Assembly (NCBI GenBank): GCA_022792135.1
Contig: JAAWAM010000029.1
Location: forward strand, 53,448-117,447
Direction of reading: 5' to 3'
Source of the DNA: Clostridia bacterium
Lineage (GTDB): Bacteria > Bacillota > Clostridia > TANB77 > CAG-508
Length of the DNA: 64,000 nucleotides
Of the stretch, positions 20,858-29,703 are shown piece after piece. Positions within the stretch are counted from its first letter, which is position 1; every line of letters starts with the position of its first letter. Both the position numbers and the translations under genes were made by a program. The notes under the pieces are model-generated. The model did no database searches, was not told where the DNA came from, and was given only the letters and a program-made list of their open reading frames with translations.

Positions 20858-21430
20858 ATAACATTACAAGAATGGTTACCAATAGAAGAAATTTATAAAG
20901 ATGGAATTGTAAAATTAAAAAATAATAAATTAATTAAAATCATAAAAATAAATCCCATCCATTATAATTTAAAATCAGATTTAGAGAAAGAGTCAATTTT
21001 AAATTCCTATAAAATATTTTTAAAAACATGCAATTTTAATATTCAAATTTTAATTCAAAGTAATAAAGAAGATTTAAGTCATCATATTTCAAAAATTCAA
21101 AAAAATATTTCAAAAAAAGAAAATAAATATCTTGAAAAGATATCACAAAATTATATTCAATACATGAATCAAATTAATTTAACTAGAAAATCATCATCCA
21201 AAGATTTTTATATTATTTTATCGGATGAAATAAATAAAAAAATAGAATATTTGCAATCAGAAGAAATAATTAAGAATGATTTAAAAGAAAAATATTTTAA
21301 AATCAAAGAATGTTTATCTCGATGTGGAAATTCAGTCATTGAATTATGTGATAAAAAAGAAATTGAAAAATTATTTTTTTCGTTATTAAATACCAGAAAA
21401 AATTTGAATCATAATTTTATTAAAAATTAA
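20858..21430 (+). CDS. TraC-like/VirB4 N-terminal-like protein, apparent ATA start
   Basis: A protein of about 190 residues beginning (I/M)TLQEWLPIEEIYKDGIVKL. Segments such as INPIHYNLKSDLEKESILNS and NIQILIQSNKEDL match the small TraC-like domain related to the VirB4 N-terminus, and it resembles the domain of the protein at the left edge of the window. The ribosome site is a full AGGAGGTGAT (20844-20853). The only canonical start, GTG 20849, lies inside that site and cannot be used normally, and the correctly spaced codon is ATA at 20858. It is the first gene of the operon, ahead of VirB4. Cytoplasmic, role by analogy with VirB4/TraC partners. Confidence 0.6.
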   Translation: MTLQEWLPIEEIYKDGIVKLKNNKLIKIIKINPIHYNLKSDLEKESILNSYKIFLKTCNFNIQILIQSNKEDLSHHISKIQKNISKKENKYLEKISQNYIQYMNQINLTRKSSSKDFYIILSDEINKKIEYLQSEEIIKNDLKEKYFKIKECLSRCGNSVIELCDKKEIEKLFFSLLNTRKNLNHNFIKN

Positions 21431-21464
21431 ATAAAATATTTAATTTTTTTGAGGAGGGAAGAAA

Positions 21465-23333
21465 ATTAAAAATATAAAAAAAATAATAAAAAACAAATTA
21501 AATAAAAGAAAAATAAAAAATAAAGAAAATTTCTATGCAGGATCTAGGAACGAAAAAGATGAAATTACTCCATCTTATATAAATATGCAAAATCCAAAAT
21601 ATTTAGAAATTGATAATTTATATTATTCTGGATTAATAGTTGTAAATTATTATAGAGAACAATCTGATATTTTATTAAAAAGTTTAATCGAAACAAATAT
21701 TAATATGAATATTTCTATTTTTTATGAAAAGCAAGATTCTTTTAAAATAATAAAAGATTTAACATATCATATTGGAAATGTAGGAGTGGAATTAAAAGAA
21801 AGTAACCAAAATAGAGAAGATATTGACATTGCAGCTTTTACTTATAATGATGCAAAATATATAAGAAAGGAAATTCAAGTAAATAATGAAGAGATTTATT
21901 TTTTATATATTTATATTAATTTATATGCGGAAGATATTCAAAAATTAGAATATTATTTAAATAAAATAGAAGGAATTATGCAAAGCAAAGGAATGCAAAC
22001 AAGAAGAGCTAATTTTAGGCAAGAAGAACTATTTCTATCGTGCTTACCAATTATGCAAAACCATGAAATGATAAAAGAAGCTGCCAGAAGAAACATTTTA
22101 ACATCAGGATTACTTTCTACTTATCCTTTTATATCATCAACTATTTTTGATCAAGATGGGATTTTTATTGGAACGAATATTTATAATAATTCATTAGTCT
22201 TTATTAACCGTTATGATAATCAAAAATATAAAAATGCAAATATTTGTATTTTTGGAACGAGTGGTGCGGGAAAATCTTTTTATACCAAATTATTAATATT
22301 AAGATACAAATTATTAGGAATTAGTCAATATATTATTGACCCAGAAAGAGAATATAATCATTTGTGTGAAACACTAAAAGGAACACAAATAAAAATAGGA
22401 CCTAATTCTAAAACGTATATTAATATTTTAGAAATTAGGCAAGAAAGTATAGAAGATGGAGAAAGTGGATATTTAGCTACAAAAATAGGAAAATTAATTG
22501 GATTTTTTAATTTGATTTTTGGTGAATTAAATGAAGAAGAAAAGGCATTAATGGAAGAAAAAATAATTCAAACATATAAAAGTAAAAATATAAGTTTTGA
22601 TGATAAAAGTTTATATAAAGAGATAAGAAAAAATAGGAACATAAAAAGAGAATTTAAGGGACCAAAAGAAATGCCATTATTAGAAGATTTATATTTTATA
22701 TTAGGAAAAGATGAAAAAACAAAAAAATTTAAAACAAAATTAATTCCTTTTGTAAAAGGTTCTATGAAATTTTTTAATCAATATACCAACATAGAATTAA
22801 ATAATGATTTAATTGTTGCTGATATTTATGATTTAGGAGAGGACAATCTGAAATATGGGATGTATTTATTTACTGATATTTTCTGGGATAAAATAAAAGA
22901 AAATAGAAATAAAAAGAAAGCAATTTATCTAGATGAAATTTGGAGGTTAATTGGAGTAACATCCAATAAAGAAGTAGCAAGTTTTATTTATAAAATATTT
23001 AAGACAATTAGAAAATATAGTGGAAGTAGTGTGGCAATTACACAAGACATATCTGATATATTTAGTTTAGAAAATGGTACTTATGGAAGAAGTATTTTAA
23101 ATAATTCTAGTATAAAAACATTTTTTGCTTTAGAAGAAGAAAATATAAAAATATTATCAGAGTTTACTAATTTATCAGAAAAGGAAAAAGTAGAGATAAA
23201 ATCTTTGAAAAAAGGAGAATGTTTAATGTTTGTAGGAGAGGACCATATATTAACTAAAATAGAAAGTTCAAAATTAGAAAAGGAAATTTTAGAAGGAGGA
23301 AGAGAAAATAAAAAAAGTTATAATAGCGAGTGA
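21465..23333 (+). CDS. VirB4-family type IV secretion ATPase, apparent ATT start
   Basis: A 622-residue secretion ATPase. Walker A GTSGAGKSFYTKLL is near residue 264, IIDPEREYNHLCETL follows, Walker B is KKAIYLDEIWRLIG near 483, then SGSSVAITQDISDIF and the C-terminal motif KKGECLMFVGEDH. The N-terminal half is the VirB4 N-domain. The first ATG (21585) would drop 40 residues that read as real protein (ENFYAGSRNEKDEITPSYIN). GAGGAGGG at 21451-21458 is spaced 6 nt from ATT 21465, so ATT is the best start. No relaxase or VirD4 gene is in the window, so this need not be a conjugative element. Confidence 0.85.
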   Translation: MKNIKKIIKNKLNKRKIKNKENFYAGSRNEKDEITPSYINMQNPKYLEIDNLYYSGLIVVNYYREQSDILLKSLIETNINMNISIFYEKQDSFKIIKDLTYHIGNVGVELKESNQNREDIDIAAFTYNDAKYIRKEIQVNNEEIYFLYIYINLYAEDIQKLEYYLNKIEGIMQSKGMQTRRANFRQEELFLSCLPIMQNHEMIKEAARRNILTSGLLSTYPFISSTIFDQDGIFIGTNIYNNSLVFINRYDNQKYKNANICIFGTSGAGKSFYTKLLILRYKLLGISQYIIDPEREYNHLCETLKGTQIKIGPNSKTYINILEIRQESIEDGESGYLATKIGKLIGFFNLIFGELNEEEKALMEEKIIQTYKSKNISFDDKSLYKEIRKNRNIKREFKGPKEMPLLEDLYFILGKDEKTKKFKTKLIPFVKGSMKFFNQYTNIELNNDLIVADIYDLGEDNLKYGMYLFTDIFWDKIKENRNKKKAIYLDEIWRLIGVTSNKEVASFIYKIFKTIRKYSGSSVAITQDISDIFSLENGTYGRSILNNSSIKTFFALEEENIKILSEFTNLSEKEKVEIKSLKKGECLMFVGEDHILTKIESSKLEKEILEGGRENKKSYNSE

Positions 23334-24378
23334 AAATAATAAATTAATTGAAAAAATAAAGGATAAAAAATTTATTTATAAAATAGTTCAGTATAGAGAG
23401 GCTATTTTAGAAATTTTGGAAAAAAATAAAAATATAGATTATATTTTAATGAGTGAAAAAATACCAGGAGAAATAAATATTGAAGATTTAATAAAAAAAA
23501 TAAAATTCATAAATCAAAAAATAAGTATTATATTTTTTTTAGAAAAAGAAGATATTAATAAAAAAGATAAATTAAAAAAATTAGGAATAAAAAATATTTA
23601 TATAAATAATAAAATAAATAGAAATAAAATAATAAATAAAATAGAAGAAAGTAAAACAAAAATAAATAATAAAAAAAATAAAATGATTATAATTGACGGA
23701 GAACCAAAGTCAGGAAAGACTACAATTATAAATTTATTATTAATTAATTTAATGAATAATAATAAAAAAATATTAATTATAAATTTAAATAATAAAATAG
23801 AAAAAAATTATTTAATATTATTAGGAAAAAAATATTTTAGAAATAAAGAAAAAAATATTCATAAAATAAAAAATAAAAAAGAATTAAAAAATATAGAAAT
23901 AAAAATAAATAGAAATTTGTTTTTTGTTTTTCCATTAAAACAAAATTTAGAAAAAATAAAAAATGAAAAAGAATATATAAAAAATTTTTTTAAAAAATAT
24001 AAAGAAAAATATGATTATATATTAGTTGATAGTGGGAAAAATAGTAATCTTTTTTGGAAACAAGAAATAATAAAAAAAAGTGAAAAGAAAGTAATTGTAA
24101 TAGATAACAATTTTATAGATATAAAAAAAATAAGAGAAATTGTTCACAAAGGTAAAGAAGAAAATTGGAACAAAGAGAGTTTATGTATCATTCAAAATAA
24201 ATATAATAATAAAACAATTAGTTATTCTATTATAAAGAATATTTTTGGAAAAGATATTACCATATATAAAATTTTATATCATAAAAAATATAAAAATTTA
24301 GTAAGAAAAATTTCGAAAAAAGAAGATTTTAAAATAAATAAATTTATGAATAAACAAATCGAAAAAATATTAAATTAA
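23308..24378 (+). CDS. ParA/CpaE-like ATPase of the secretion operon, apparent ATA start
   Basis: A protein of about 356 residues and extremely Lys/Asn/Ile-rich. The N-terminal 80 residues (KKVIIASENNKLIEKIKDKK onward) look like a degenerate receiver-type domain as in CpaE/TadZ. A MinD/ParA-type P-loop, IIDGEPKSGKTTIINLL, follows near residue 130, then YDYILVDSGKNSN in the Walker B position. The upstream AAGGAGG (23293-23299) is 8 nt from ATA 23308, and the next canonical start (TTG 23416) would lose 36 residues. The gene overlaps the last 26 nt of VirB4, implying coupling. It probably localises the secretion machine. Confidence 0.65.
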   Translation: MKKVIIASENNKLIEKIKDKKFIYKIVQYREAILEILEKNKNIDYILMSEKIPGEINIEDLIKKIKFINQKISIIFFLEKEDINKKDKLKKLGIKNIYINNKINRNKIINKIEESKTKINNKKNKMIIIDGEPKSGKTTIINLLLINLMNNNKKILIINLNNKIEKNYLILLGKKYFRNKEKNIHKIKNKKELKNIEIKINRNLFFVFPLKQNLEKIKNEKEYIKNFFKKYKEKYDYILVDSGKNSNLFWKQEIIKKSEKKVIVIDNNFIDIKKIREIVHKGKEENWNKESLCIIQNKYNNKTISYSIIKNIFGKDITIYKILYHKKYKNLVRKISKKEDFKINKFMNKQIEKILN

Positions 24379-24431
24379 AAAAATAAAAAATATAGAAATT
24401 AAATTTTTAATAAAAAAGAAGGAAGATTAAA

Positions 24432-25157
24432 ATGGAAATAAATAATTTAGAAAAAAATAATAATATAGATTTAAATCAAAATATTGTAAATGAAAAAACA
24501 CAAAAACATTTCTTAGAAACAACACTAGGAAAAACAATTAATACAGCAATTGATATTGGAATGAGAGCAATTTTGCCAGACTTCATTGAAGAATACACAA
24601 TTAATATAAAAGACAATTTGTTAGATTATGGATTAAAAGAGGGAATCAATAAAACAATTGAGGATGCTATTGATTTAGGAAAAAGTGCAATAGGAATTGT
24701 TACAGGAAATTTTGATAGTATATCTCAAATGCAAAGTGCTGTTAAAACAGGAGGATTAATAGATGGAGTTTCTTCTTTATTGGATACCGTTGTGGATAAA
24801 GTAAGACAAGCAGGATTAATTAATAGTAATGTTGCCAAAACCATTAAACAAGGGAAAAATGTAATTTTGAATAATGTAGAAAGTAATATACAAACAACTT
24901 TTAATAAGCAATATGAGGCAATAGAATATACGAATCGATCGATTAATAATTGGAAGAATTATTTTGAAAAGAAAGATTTTAAGGGGATGGAAAAAGAATA
25001 TCACAAAATAGATAGAAATTTAAAAGATATAGCACCAATTGAGAAGACAATAAATGAAGTCAAAACAATTCAAATATTACATAACTTAATTAAAAATAAT
25101 GGACAAGAATTTAATTTAAGTAAAGAGCAGTTAGAGTTGGCCGAAAGATTAAAGTAA
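24432..25157 (+). CDS. Uncharacterised protein at end of the secretion operon
   Basis: A 241-residue protein I do not recognise. It has no signal peptide. A stretch at residues 30-130 is rich in Gly, Ala and Ile with repeated amphipathic character (TLGKTINTAIDIGMRAILPD, DGVSSLLDTVVDKVRQ). The second half is helical and charged. Its composition is less Lys/Asn-biased than the ATPase before it. It starts at 24432 with AAGGAAG. Co-orientation and the single terminator after it (25167-25189) place it in the same transcript as VirB4; it could be a substrate or a structural component. Confidence 0.55.
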   Translation: MEINNLEKNNNIDLNQNIVNEKTQKHFLETTLGKTINTAIDIGMRAILPDFIEEYTINIKDNLLDYGLKEGINKTIEDAIDLGKSAIGIVTGNFDSISQMQSAVKTGGLIDGVSSLLDTVVDKVRQAGLINSNVAKTIKQGKNVILNNVESNIQTTFNKQYEAIEYTNRSINNWKNYFEKKDFKGMEKEYHKIDRNLKDIAPIEKTINEVKTIQILHNLIKNNGQEFNLSKEQLELAERLK

Positions 25158-25166
25158 TAAAAAATA

Positions 25167-25189
25167 AAATCTCATAAAATATGAGATTT
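25167..25189 (+). terminator. Bidirectional terminator between convergent genes
   Basis: Arms AAATCTCAT/ATGAGATTT with a 5-nt loop, then GCTTATTTTTC. It serves the secretion operon on the plus strand and the XRE gene on the minus strand. Confidence 0.7.
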
Positions 25190-25191
25190 GC

Positions 25192-25539
25192 TTATTTTTC
25201 TTTGTGCGTTTTAAAAAATGAAAAAGATGCAGTAATAAGTTCGTAAATATAAAGAATCATAGTGTCAGAGCTTCTATTTAGAATTCGATTAATTTTATTT
25301 ATCGTTGCGTTTTCCTCCATTGTACCAAATAAAATGAAGTCTGTAGAAGAACCAGTAAAAGAAACAATACGACATAATGTTTTTAAACTTAGAGAACGTT
25401 CTCCTCTTTCTATTTGTCCTAAAAACACATCAGATATATCAATCATTTCTGAAAAGGTTTCTCGATTCATTTTTAATTCTTCTCTTATTTTTCTAATTCT
25501 CTCGCCTACTTCTACATTGTTTGGTACATTTTCTTTCAT
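25192..25539 (-). CDS. XRE-family transcriptional regulator
   Basis: A 115-residue protein with an N-terminal helix-turn-helix (VGERIRKIREELKMNRETF to IERGERSLSLKTL, residues 11-55). The C-terminal part, with DFILFGTMEE and a helical tail, resembles the small regulators at 40.2 and 43.4 kb. It lies convergent to the secretion operon. Targets are unknown. Confidence 0.8.
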   Translation of the reverse strand: MKENVPNNVEVGERIRKIREELKMNRETFSEMIDISDVFLGQIERGERSLSLKTLCRIVSFTGSSTDFILFGTMEENATINKINRILNRSSDTMILYIYELITASFSFFKTHKEK

Positions 25540-25612
25540 AGTTAAACCTCCAAATATTATTTATTATATAATAAGAATAATCAAAAACTAATACGCAATA
25601 AGCGTGATTAAA

Positions 25613-25738
25613 TCATATACTAAAAGCAGAAGTACAAAAGAGATAAAATGTTAATTTTAAATAGTACTGCTTATAGGAGTCAATAAAATTAGATTTCTTT
25701 TTCTTTTCTAATAATTTTTCGATATTAAAAATAACCAT
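25613..25738 (-). pseudogene. Short ORF, probable truncated regulator fragment
   Basis: The 41-codon reading frame begins MVIFNIEKLLEKKKKSNFID, which resembles the first helix of many small XRE repressors, then stops before a helix-turn-helix is complete. An AAGAGG ribosome site precedes it. It lies in an otherwise empty 360-bp gap. It could be a relic or an unrelated small peptide. Confidence 0.3.
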
Positions 25739-25900
25739 ATTAATAACCTCTTAGTTAATATTATAAAATGTAAGTAATGGTAAAATAAGATACTTATACA
25801 TATCCTATTTTATGTAGATACAGGGAAATTATGAATAAAGTTGATAATATGATAGAAATAGAATACAATAAATAAAAATTAGAAAGGAGACAATCAATAT

Positions 25901-26659
25901 ATGAAAGCATTAATTACAGGAGCATCTTCTGGAATTGGAAGAGATATGGCAAGAGTTTTAAGTAAAAAAGGATATGATTTAGTATTAGTAGCAAGGGATC
26001 ATAAGAAGCTAGAAGAAGTAAAAAAAGAATTAGAAAAGGATAAAGTAAAAGTAGAAATAATAGAAATGGATTTAAGTAAGGAAAAAAATTGTATAGAAAT
26101 CCATAATAGAGTAAAGGATATAGATATTTTAATCAATAATGCAGGATTTGGGGATTGTGGAATTTTCACAAAGACAAATCTAGAAAAAGAAATTACTATG
26201 ATAAAAACAAATATAACAGCATATCATATTTTAACTAAATTATATCTGATTGATATGAAAGAAAAAAATAGTGGAAAAATATTAAATGTAGCTTCTATTG
26301 CAGGATTTATGCCAGGTCCACTTATGGCCACTTATTATGCAACAAAAGCTTATATTGTTAGATTATCAGAAAGTATTAGAGAAGAGCTGAAGAAAGAAAA
26401 GTCAGAAGTACAAATCAGTATTTTATGTCCAGGGCCTGTAAAAACTAATTTTAATCAAGTGGCAAATGTAAAATTTCATATGAGAGAAGCAAATAGTCAA
26501 AAAGTAGCAAATTATGCAATTAAAAAAATGCAAAAAGGAAAATTTTATATTGTACCAGGAATGGATGTAAAGTTAGCTAAACTTGGAGCAAAAATAACAC
26601 CGTCGTTTCTAATTAGTAAAATAACTTATCGCATTCAAAAAAGAAAATTAATAAGATAA
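25901..26659 (+). CDS. Short-chain dehydrogenase/reductase
   Basis: A 252-residue NAD(P)-dependent oxidoreductase. It has the cofactor loop ALITGASSGIGRDMA at the N-terminus, DILINNAGFGDCG near residue 80, the catalytic Ser in LNVASIAGFMPG, and YYATKAYIVRLSE with the active-site Tyr and Lys. It is related to the DltE/YqjQ-type cytoplasmic SDRs; the substrate is unknown. It starts at 25901 behind AGAAAGGAG. Confidence 0.9.
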   Translation: MKALITGASSGIGRDMARVLSKKGYDLVLVARDHKKLEEVKKELEKDKVKVEIIEMDLSKEKNCIEIHNRVKDIDILINNAGFGDCGIFTKTNLEKEITMIKTNITAYHILTKLYLIDMKEKNSGKILNVASIAGFMPGPLMATYYATKAYIVRLSESIREELKKEKSEVQISILCPGPVKTNFNQVANVKFHMREANSQKVANYAIKKMQKGKFYIVPGMDVKLAKLGAKITPSFLISKITYRIQKRKLIR

Positions 26660-26668
26660 TAAAATTGC

Positions 26669-26697
26669 TTGACAGATACAAACAAAAATTCTATAAT
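26669..26697 (+). promoter_or_regulatory. Consensus promoter of dinB
   Basis: TTGACA (26669-26674), 17-nt spacer, TATAAT (26692-26697). The start ATG follows only 16 nt later with AAAGGTGAT between, so the mRNA leader is very short. No LexA box was found next to it. Confidence 0.85.
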
Positions 26698-26712
26698 GAA
26701 AAAGGTGATAGA

Positions 26713-27912
26713 ATGGAAAAACAAATATTACACATTGATGTAAACAATGCCTTTTTAAGTTGGACAGCAGTAGATATGTTACGAAAAGGAAGCAAAATCG
26801 ATATTAGACAAATTCCAGCTATTATTGGAGGAGACGAAACAAAAAGATCAGGAATTGTACTTGCTAAAAGCATGAAAGCAAAAGAATGTGGAATAAAAAC
26901 AGCAGAAACTATTTATCAAGCAAAAATGAAATGTCCAAGTATTAAAATCTTTTCTTCTAATTTTAAAATCTATCGAGAATATTCTGATAAACTGTATGAA
27001 TTGTTATTACAATATACTGATAAAATAGAAAGATTTAGCATAGATGAATGCTTTTTAGACATGACAGAATATTTAATGAAAGATACATTAATTAACAAAG
27101 CAAAAGAAATTAGCAAAAGAGTAGTAGAAGAATTAGGATTTTCGGTAAACATAGGCGTTGCTCATAATAAATTATTAGCAAAAATGGCTTCTGACTTTAC
27201 CAAGCCAAATAAAATTCATACCTTATTTCCAGAAGAAATAGCAAAGAAAATGTGGCCATTACCTATTTCTAAATTATTTGGTTTAGGTAAGAAAACGGTA
27301 CCTAAATTATATAATATGCAAATAAAGACAATAGGAGATTTAGCAAAAGCCGATGTAAATATATTAAGTAAAAAGTTTGGAAAGCATGGAATAAAGATGT
27401 GGGAATATGCCAATGGAATAGATTTGTCAAAAGTAGTATATAAACTAGAAAAGCCAAAAGGAGTAGGAAATTCTATTACATTATCAAGAAATATTAAAGA
27501 AATAGAAAAATTAGAAGAAATTTTACTAGCCCTAACAGAACAAGTAACTTATCGATTAAGAAAATATGATTTATTAGCCAATACAGTTAATGTACAATTA
27601 AGGACAAAAGATTTTGAAGATACATCACATCAAGGAAAATTAATAGTAACAACATCGTCTACAAAAGAAATTTATAAAAAGGCAAAACAATTGTTACATG
27701 AAATGTACCAGATTCCAAAGGAAATTCGCTTAATTGGTGTGAGAGTAGATAACTTAACAGAAAAAGAAGAATTACAATTATCACTTTTCTCCAATCAATT
27801 CAATGAGAAACAAGAAAAATTAGATAAAGTAGTAGACGAGCTAAAAAACAAATATGGGTATCACAAAATAACAAGAGCAGGAAAGATGAATACTGAAAAT
27901 TATTTAAAATGA
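26713..27912 (+). CDS. dinB: DNA polymerase IV (Y-family)
   Basis: A 399-residue translesion polymerase. It starts with the catalytic motif QILHIDVNNAFLSW at ATG 26713; extending to 26665 would translate through the promoter. The second metal motif RFSIDECFLDMTEYL is near residue 105, then VNIGVAHNKLLAKMASDFTKPN, HhH region FGLGKKTVPKLYNM, and a little-finger domain. The usual DYD-type residue is N in HIDVNNA, as in the Bacillota UvrX/YqjW-like branch. No beta-clamp motif is obvious beyond QLSLF near the C-terminus, which fits the clamp-binding consensus. Confidence 0.93.
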   Translation: MEKQILHIDVNNAFLSWTAVDMLRKGSKIDIRQIPAIIGGDETKRSGIVLAKSMKAKECGIKTAETIYQAKMKCPSIKIFSSNFKIYREYSDKLYELLLQYTDKIERFSIDECFLDMTEYLMKDTLINKAKEISKRVVEELGFSVNIGVAHNKLLAKMASDFTKPNKIHTLFPEEIAKKMWPLPISKLFGLGKKTVPKLYNMQIKTIGDLAKADVNILSKKFGKHGIKMWEYANGIDLSKVVYKLEKPKGVGNSITLSRNIKEIEKLEEILLALTEQVTYRLRKYDLLANTVNVQLRTKDFEDTSHQGKLIVTTSSTKEIYKKAKQLLHEMYQIPKEIRLIGVRVDNLTEKEELQLSLFSNQFNEKQEKLDKVVDELKNKYGYHKITRAGKMNTENYLK

Positions 27913-27977
27913 GAAGAGGTTAACAAGAAAGAATAATATGTCAGAATATAAAAAATAGGAAAGCTTCTTAAAATTAC

Positions 27978-28006
27978 TTGCCTATCCAATTTATTTCGTT
28001 TATAAT
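27978..28006 (+). promoter_or_regulatory. Promoter of the DUF975 gene
   Basis: TTGCCT (27978-27983), 17-nt spacer, TATAAT (28001-28006), 30 nt before the ATG at 28037. Confidence 0.7.
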
Positions 28007-28036
28007 AAAATAAAATTAGGACTAGGAGAAATAAGA

Positions 28037-28927
28037 ATGTGGAAAAGAAAAGAATTAAAAATAAAAGCAAAACAAGTTGTTAAAAAAAACTATTGGACAG
28101 CAGTTGTTGTTTGTTTTTTAATTGCATTATTAACGGGTGAATTTGGAACTTCTATTATAGGAATATGGCAAGCAGAAGATTCAATGGATCCAAACTATGT
28201 AATTCATAATAAAAATATTATAATACAGGACCAAATAAAAGAAGAAAAGATACAAGAAGTAAAAGAAAAAAAGCCTAATACAGATAAAATAAAATTAAAT
28301 TTAAATACAACAGAATTAAAAATGTGGGATATGATTGCAGCAAACTTAAACAATATAACCAAATCACACAAATATATATTTAAGATTTGGGATGCTGTAG
28401 AATCTTTCAATATGAATCAAATCACATTAGGAATTGAATTTTTACTGATAGCATTAATAGCCATTATATTTACGGTTGTGATAGCAGATCCACTTATTGT
28501 AGCAGGAAAGAGATATTTTTTAAAAGCTAGAGAAAAAAATAGTACTAAAATGGGAATAATGGGAGAAATTTTTAAAAAAGGAAATTGGATTAATGTAGGA
28601 ATTATAATGTTTTTTAAAAATATTTATACTTTATTATGGTATCTTACCATTATAGGAGGAATGATAAAAACATATGAATATAGAATGATACCATATATTT
28701 TAGCTGAAAATCCGAAAACAAAGAAAAAAGAAGCTTTCTATCTTTCCAAGAAAATGATGAAAGGAAATAAATGGAAGACATTTATACTAGATTTATCATT
28801 CGTTGGATGGAATTTTATATCAATATTTACTTTTGGATTATTAAATATTTTGTATATTAATCCATATAAAGTAGCAACAACAGTCGAGTTATATATCATA
28901 TTAAAGAACAATGAAATTAGGGAGTAA
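28037..28927 (+). CDS. DUF975-family integral membrane protein
   Basis: A 296-residue protein beginning MWKRKELKIKAKQVVKKNYW, followed by a hydrophobic helix; this basic start is the DUF975 signature. Further membrane segments lie near residues 130-155, 190-215 and 245-275. An extracellular loop of about 80 residues lies between the first two. Function is unknown in the family. It is a monocistronic gene with its own promoter and terminator. Confidence 0.8.
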   Translation: MWKRKELKIKAKQVVKKNYWTAVVVCFLIALLTGEFGTSIIGIWQAEDSMDPNYVIHNKNIIIQDQIKEEKIQEVKEKKPNTDKIKLNLNTTELKMWDMIAANLNNITKSHKYIFKIWDAVESFNMNQITLGIEFLLIALIAIIFTVVIADPLIVAGKRYFLKAREKNSTKMGIMGEIFKKGNWINVGIIMFFKNIYTLLWYLTIIGGMIKTYEYRMIPYILAENPKTKKKEAFYLSKKMMKGNKWKTFILDLSFVGWNFISIFTFGLLNILYINPYKVATTVELYIILKNNEIRE

Positions 28928-28955
28928 TAAGAATTTTAAAAATAATAGAAAAAGA

Positions 28956-28988
28956 AATAGTAGTAATATCAAAAATTACTACTATTTT
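28956..28988 (+). terminator. Terminator after the DUF975 gene
   Basis: Arms ATAGTAGTAAT and ATTACTACTAT around a short A-rich loop, followed by TTTTAAATT. Confidence 0.7.
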
Positions 28989-29203
28989 AAATTAATTGAA
29001 GAAAAATAAATGTGGTTTAAATCTCATTTATTATATTCATTTTAACAAATTAACTTAAATAAATCTATCGAAATTTGTAGAAACCAATAAGAAAAATAAA
29101 ATATAAAAATGAGAAAAAAGAGAAAGAAAAAAACATTTTGGAGATATTTATCAAAAAATGTAAAATAAAAACAAATAATGGTGAAAAATGCGATGAAAAA
29201 TTC

Positions 29204-29232
29204 TTGAAAACTGTTTAAAATAATAGTATTAT
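29204..29232 (+). promoter_or_regulatory. Promoter of the 107-residue gene
   Basis: TTGAAA (29204-29209), 17-nt spacer, TATTAT (29227-29232). Upstream 29000-29200 is AT-rich and carries no gene. Confidence 0.65.
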
Positions 29233-29265
29233 AAAAATTATGTAATACAAAAGAGGAGGTAAAAA

Positions 29266-29589
29266 ATGAAAACATTTTTTGGAAGTATTTTTATCAAAAA
29301 GGAGAAATTACAAGAAGCAGGAATAGAACATCCGATAAAGTTAGAATACTATAAAATGATAAATGAAGATGAATTAGTTCATGGAAAAAATGCTAAATAT
29401 GGCATAAAAATAATTAAAACAGAATATTTAGAAAAGGATACAAAAGTAGAAGACAAAACAATAAAATATCTATCTAGTAATGAACAAAAGATAAACGATA
29501 TTTTAAACATACTAAAAGAAAATGAAGTAACACCAATTGGTGTACAAGATGTTATTTGTGATTTTTCAAAAAGTTCTCTTATTTTATAA
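29266..29589 (+). CDS. Small conserved-looking protein, possibly DUF6514
   Basis: A 107-residue soluble protein beginning MKTFFGSIFIKKEKLQEAG. It contains AKYGIKIIKTEYLE and ends with a DVICDFSKSS segment. The central Tyr-Gly-Ile and the C-terminal EVTPIGVQDVI pattern recall the DUF6514 family of Clostridia, but I am not certain. It has a very strong ribosome site, GAGGAGG. It lies alone between the DUF975 gene and topA. Confidence 0.5.
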   Translation: MKTFFGSIFIKKEKLQEAGIEHPIKLEYYKMINEDELVHGKNAKYGIKIIKTEYLEKDTKVEDKTIKYLSSNEQKINDILNILKENEVTPIGVQDVICDFSKSSLIL

Positions 29590-29703
29590 ACAAAACAAAA
29601 TTTCCTTAAAAAGCTTGCAAATTATGGAAAAGTAAGCTAGAATAACTAATAGAAAATAAAAAGGAATACCGAAATAGGGATGAACAAAAATAAGGAGGAA
29701 ATT

